Below, piece by piece: positions 5,659 through 7,692 of a stretch of 7,692 nucleotides of DNA. The notes below the pieces were generated by a model. It saw nothing but the letters and a program-made list of their open reading frames with translations, did not search any database and was not told the origin of the DNA. Numbering within the stretch: the first letter of the stretch is position 1; every line of letters begins with the position of its first letter. Both the position numbers and the translations under genes were made by a program. The stretch is from contig CALEQS010000027.1 of the NCBI GenBank assembly GCA_937907975.1, positions 1 to 7,692 of the forward strand. The letters are read 5' to 3'. This DNA is from an uncultured Clostridia bacterium. GTDB lineage: Bacteria; Bacillota; Clostridia; Oscillospirales; Oscillospiraceae.

Positions 5659-6198
5659 TTACTTGGCAAAGGGAGCGCCGAGCTGGCTCAGCAGCTCACG
5701 GCCCTCTTCGTCGGTCTTGGCAGTGGTGACGATGATAATATCCATGCCGCGGATCTTGTCGATCTGGTCGAACTCGATCTCGGGGAAGATGATCTGCTCC
5801 TTCAGACCCAGGGCATAGTTGCCGCGGCCGTCGAAGGAATCGGCGGAGATGCCGCGGAAGTCACGCACGCGGGGCAGAGCAATGTTGAACAGGCGGTCGA
5901 GGAACTCCCACATCTTGTCCTGACGCAGGGTGACCTTGGCGCCGATGGGCATGCCCTCACGAACCTTGAAGTTAGCAACGCTCTTCTTGGCCTTGGTGAT
6001 GACGGCGTGCTGGCCGGTAATGATGCTCAGGTCGTTGACGACGGCGTCGAGGACCTTGGCATTCTCACGAGCCTCGGAGCAACCGACGTTGACAATGATC
6101 TTGTCCAGACGGGGGATCTGCATGGGGCTCTTGTAGCCGAACTTGCTCATCAGAGCAGGAGCGACTTCTTCCTGATACTTCGTTTTCAGAGTAGGCAT
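5659..6198 (-). CDS. rplE: Large subunit ribosomal protein L5 (uL5)
   Basis: A 50S protein of the central protuberance that binds 5S rRNA and contacts P-site tRNA. The 179-residue protein shows the normal signatures: LKTKYQEEVAPALMSKFGY at the N-terminus, IPRLDKIIVNVG, ITGQHAVITKAKKSVANFKV, REGMPIGAKVTLR and LPRVRDFRGIS, then the C-terminal FPEIEFDQIDKIRGMDI. ATG at 6198 follows AAGGAG by 11 nt, slightly longer than at the other genes. It is 21 nt after rplX. In Escherichia coli the S8 repressor site overlaps the start of this gene; no comparable structure stands out here. Confidence 0.97.
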   Translation of the reverse strand: MPTLKTKYQEEVAPALMSKFGYKSPMQIPRLDKIIVNVGCSEARENAKVLDAVVNDLSIITGQHAVITKAKKSVANFKVREGMPIGAKVTLRQDKMWEFLDRLFNIALPRVRDFRGISADSFDGRGNYALGLKEQIIFPEIEFDQIDKIRGMDIIIVTTAKTDEEGRELLSQLGAPFAK

Positions 6199-6219
6199 TC
6201 TAAGTTACGCTCCTTTCTC

Positions 6220-6537
6220 TCAGATTTCAGCGCCGCACTTCTTGCAGACGCGAACCTTCTTGCCGTCAGCCAACAGCTTGTGGGCAGGACGGGTGGGCTT
6301 GTTGCACTTGGGGCAGACGCGCTGCACCTTGCAGGCATAGATGGGGGCTTCCTTCTTCACGATGCCGCCCTGCTCAGTCTGGCTGGTAGCCTTCTTGTGC
6401 TTAGTGGCGACGTTGACGCCCTCCACAACGACCTTGCTCTCGGAAGGGATGACAGACAGGACCTTGCCCTGCTTGCCCTTATCCTTACCGGAGAGGACGA
6501 CAACGAGGTCGTCCTTCTTAATGCTGATAGTGTTCAT
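6220..6537 (-). CDS. rplX: Large subunit ribosomal protein L24, zinc-type (uL24)
   Basis: A 50S assembly-initiator protein that binds the 5' part of 23S rRNA. The 105-residue protein has the N-terminal KOW motif (KKDDLVVVLSGKDKGKQGKV, about 7-26) and VEGVNVATKHKKA, then a zinc-ribbon-like C-terminal half with Cys75, Cys78, Cys98 and Cys101 (CPKC and CKKC), as in other L24 proteins that keep the two cysteine pairs; Bacillus subtilis L24 lacks them. A fifth cysteine, Cys69, is outside the pattern. ATG at 6537 is 10 nt after GGAGGG and 16 nt after rplN. Confidence 0.97.
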   Translation of the reverse strand: MNTISIKKDDLVVVLSGKDKGKQGKVLSVIPSESKVVVEGVNVATKHKKATSQTEQGGIVKKEAPIYACKVQRVCPKCNKPTRPAHKLLADGKKVRVCKKCGAEI

Positions 6538-6553
6538 TATTCGGGCGCCCTCC

Positions 6554-6922
6554 TTAAATCACTTCGGGAGCCAGGGACAGGATCTTCATGAAGTCCTTGT
6601 CGCGCAGCTCGCGGGCCACTGGCCCAAAGATACGGGTACCGCGGGGGGTGTTGTCTTCCTTGATCAGAACAGCGGCGTTCTCATCAAAGCGGACATAGGA
6701 GCCGTCAGCACGACGGACACCACGCACGGTGCGGACGATAACAGCCTTGACCACATCGCCCTTCTTGACCTGACCGCCGGGAGCAGCCTTGCGGACGGAA
6801 GCAACGATGACATCACCGATGTTGCCGTACTTACGCTTGGAGCCGCCCAGCACGCGGATAGTCTTGATTTCCTTGGCGCCGGTGTTATCGGCAACCTTCA
6901 GATAGCTCTCTTCCTGAATCAT
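6554..6922 (-). CDS. rplN: Large subunit ribosomal protein L14 (uL14)
   Basis: A 50S protein at the subunit interface, forming intersubunit bridges with 16S rRNA. The 122-residue protein has the exact family length and signatures: MIQEESYLKVADNTGAKEI, VLGGSKRKYGNIGDVI, KKGDVVKAVIVRT, FDENAAVLI, and the C-terminal GTRIFGPVARELR. ATG at 6922 lies 10 nt after GGAGG; the stop of rpsQ is 15 nt upstream. It is one of the most conserved genes of the window and shows nothing unusual. Confidence 0.98.
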   Translation of the reverse strand: MIQEESYLKVADNTGAKEIKTIRVLGGSKRKYGNIGDVIVASVRKAAPGGQVKKGDVVKAVIVRTVRGVRRADGSYVRFDENAAVLIKEDNTPRGTRIFGPVARELRDKDFMKILSLAPEVI

Positions 6923-6937
6923 GCTTTCGGCACCTCC

Positions 6938-7198
6938 TTACTTGGCCTTCTCAACGATCTCGACCACTCTCCAGCGCTTATCCTTGGAGAGAGGACGGGT
7001 CTCCATGACGCGGACGCGGTCGCCGACGCGGCACTCGTTGTTCTCGTCATGAGCTTTCAGCTTGTAGGTTCTCTTGACGATCTTCTTGTACAGGGGGTGA
7101 GCCACACGGTCGGCGATGGCCACAACAATCGTCTTATCCATCTTATCGGAAACGACCATGCCGACTCTGGTCTTGCGGGAAGAAGTTCTGTTTTCCAT
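6938..7198 (-). CDS. rpsQ: Small subunit ribosomal protein S17 (uS17)
   Basis: A 30S primary 16S rRNA binder with an OB fold. The 86-residue protein contains RKTRVGMVVSDKMDKTIVV, the basic loop HPLYKKIVKRTYKLKAHDE, VGDRVRVMETRPLSKDKRW and VVEIVEKAK, all family signatures. The reading frame extends to a TTG at 7204, but that would be only 3 nt after GGAGG; ATG at 7198 is 9 nt after it, giving MENRTSSRKTRVG, so it was chosen. The gene follows rpmC by 19 nt and precedes rplN by 15 nt. Confidence 0.97.
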   Translation of the reverse strand: MENRTSSRKTRVGMVVSDKMDKTIVVAIADRVAHPLYKKIVKRTYKLKAHDENNECRVGDRVRVMETRPLSKDKRWRVVEIVEKAK

Positions 7199-7207
7199 AA
7201 TCAATTT

Positions 7208-7212
7208 CCTCC
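7208..7212 (-). promoter_or_regulatory. Shine-Dalgarno site deciding the rpsQ start
   Basis: GGAGG is 9 nt before the ATG at 7198-7196 but only 3 nt before the in-frame TTG at 7204-7202, so the ATG is favoured. Confidence 0.75.
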
Positions 7213-7217
7213 TTCAA

Positions 7218-7421
7218 TCAGTCGGCGTTAGAAGCGGTCTGCTTCTCACGGATGATGGTCTTCACACGGGCGATGTCCTTCTTGACATCGCCGATCTTGT
7301 TGGGATTGTCGAGCTGGTTGGTGGCGTTCTGAAGGCGCAGGTTAAACAGGTCCTTCTTCAATTCCGCCAGCTTCTTCTCCAGGTCCTCGACGGACATGGC
7401 GCGAACTTCGGTAGCCTTCAT
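7218..7421 (-). CDS. rpmC: Large subunit ribosomal protein L29 (uL29)
   Basis: Small 50S protein near the peptide exit tunnel, part of the docking area for trigger factor and SRP. The 67 residues form the expected long alpha-helical hairpin: MKATEVRAMSVEDLEKKLAE, LKKDLFNLRLQNATNQLDNP, and IGDVKKDIARVKTIIREKQ. Its ATG shares one base with the rplP stop (TAATG), with AGGTG in the end of rplP as ribosome binding site, which points to translational coupling with L16. It precedes rpsQ by 19 nt. Confidence 0.96.
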   Translation of the reverse strand: MKATEVRAMSVEDLEKKLAELKKDLFNLRLQNATNQLDNPNKIGDVKKDIARVKTIIREKQTASNAD

Positions 7422-7692
7422 TACGCTTCACCTTCTTCCTTAGTCACGATCTTGCACTTGACAGGCAGCTTGTGCATAGCCAGACGCAGAGCCTCGCGGG
7501 CGACCTCTTCGGACACGCCGGCAATCTCGAACATCACGCGGCCGGGCTTGACCACGGCTACCCAGCTTTCCACGTTGCCCTTACCTTTGCCCATTCGAAC
7601 CTCAGCGGGCTTGTGGGTGTAAGGCTTGTCGGGGAAGATCTTGATCCAGACCTGACCGCCACGCTTGGTGTAACGGGTCATGGCGACACGGG
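7421..7692 (-). CDS. rplP: Large subunit ribosomal protein L16 (5' end outside window)
   Basis: A 50S protein at the tRNA A-site and central protuberance. About 90 codons of the C-terminal part are visible. The visible reading begins RVAMTRYTKRGGQVWIKIFP, matching the middle of L16, and continues with PYTHKPAEVRMGKGKG, VAVVKPGRVMFEIAGV and LAMHKLPVKCKIV. Roughly 50 N-terminal residues must lie beyond position 7692. The internal Met at 7681 is not the start, because the frame stays open to the window edge with L16-like residues. The TAA overlaps the rpmC ATG by one base. Confidence 0.96.
   Translation of the reverse strand, partial: RVAMTRYTKRGGQVWIKIFPDKPYTHKPAEVRMGKGKGNVESWVAVVKPGRVMFEIAGVSEEVAREALRLAMHKLPVKCKIVTKEEGEA

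Noticed and set aside
5401..6591. 396-codon open frame on the plus strand opposite rpsN, rplE and rplX
   Set aside because: It is a shadow of conserved ribosomal genes. The product is Leu/Ala/Asp/Gly-rich without family signatures, and no ribosome binding site stands out.

Overview
The window is a stretch of a bacterial S10-spc type ribosomal protein cluster, read entirely from the minus strand (transcription runs from position 7692 toward 1). In transcription order it holds rplP (5' end outside the window), rpmC, rpsQ, rplN, rplX, rplE, rpsN, rpsH, rplF, rplR, rpsE, rpmD, rplO, secY, adk and map (3' end outside the window). Fourteen genes are complete and two are cut by the window edges. No plus-strand gene, tRNA, rRNA, insertion sequence or CRISPR array was seen.

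The source looks like a fairly GC-rich member of the Bacillota, most likely class Clostridia, possibly an Oscillospiraceae/Ruminococcaceae-type gut anaerobe. This is inferred from four traits: the gene order secY-adk-map after spc, near-perfect GGAGG Shine-Dalgarno sites before almost every gene, a short zinc-ribbon S14 (type Z) with a zinc-type L24 and a four-cysteine adenylate kinase lid, and protein sequences closest in style to clostridial homologues. The genus cannot be fixed from the sequence alone.

Layout: 7692-5458 encodes L16, L29, S17, L14, L24, L5 and S14. After a 203-nt gap, 5254-2752 encodes S8, L6, L18, S5, L30 and L15. Positions 2750-1449 encode the SecY translocon channel, 1436-807 adenylate kinase, and 810-1 methionine aminopeptidase. 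Apart from the one large gap, neighbouring genes are separated by at most 21 nt or overlap, so the cluster reads as one polycistronic unit joining ribosome assembly, membrane protein export, adenylate energy balance and removal of the initiator methionine.

Two things do not fit the ordinary picture. First, the rpsN-rpsH gap is about ten times longer than any other spacer here and is packed with inverted repeats on the transcribed strand: a hairpin around the rpsN stop codon, a long three-helix stem-loop, and a perfect 8-bp hairpin just ahead of the rpsH ribosome binding site. It is a candidate undescribed cis-regulatory RNA element. Second, the methionine aminopeptidase carries a 12-residue insertion that duplicates its YHxD metal-ligand motif inside a cysteine-rich segment.

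Some start codons needed care. The longest reading frames of adk, rplO, rpsQ and rpsH extend upstream of the probable starts, and the starts given here were chosen from Shine-Dalgarno spacing and family N-termini. map probably starts at a GTG that overlaps the adk stop codon.
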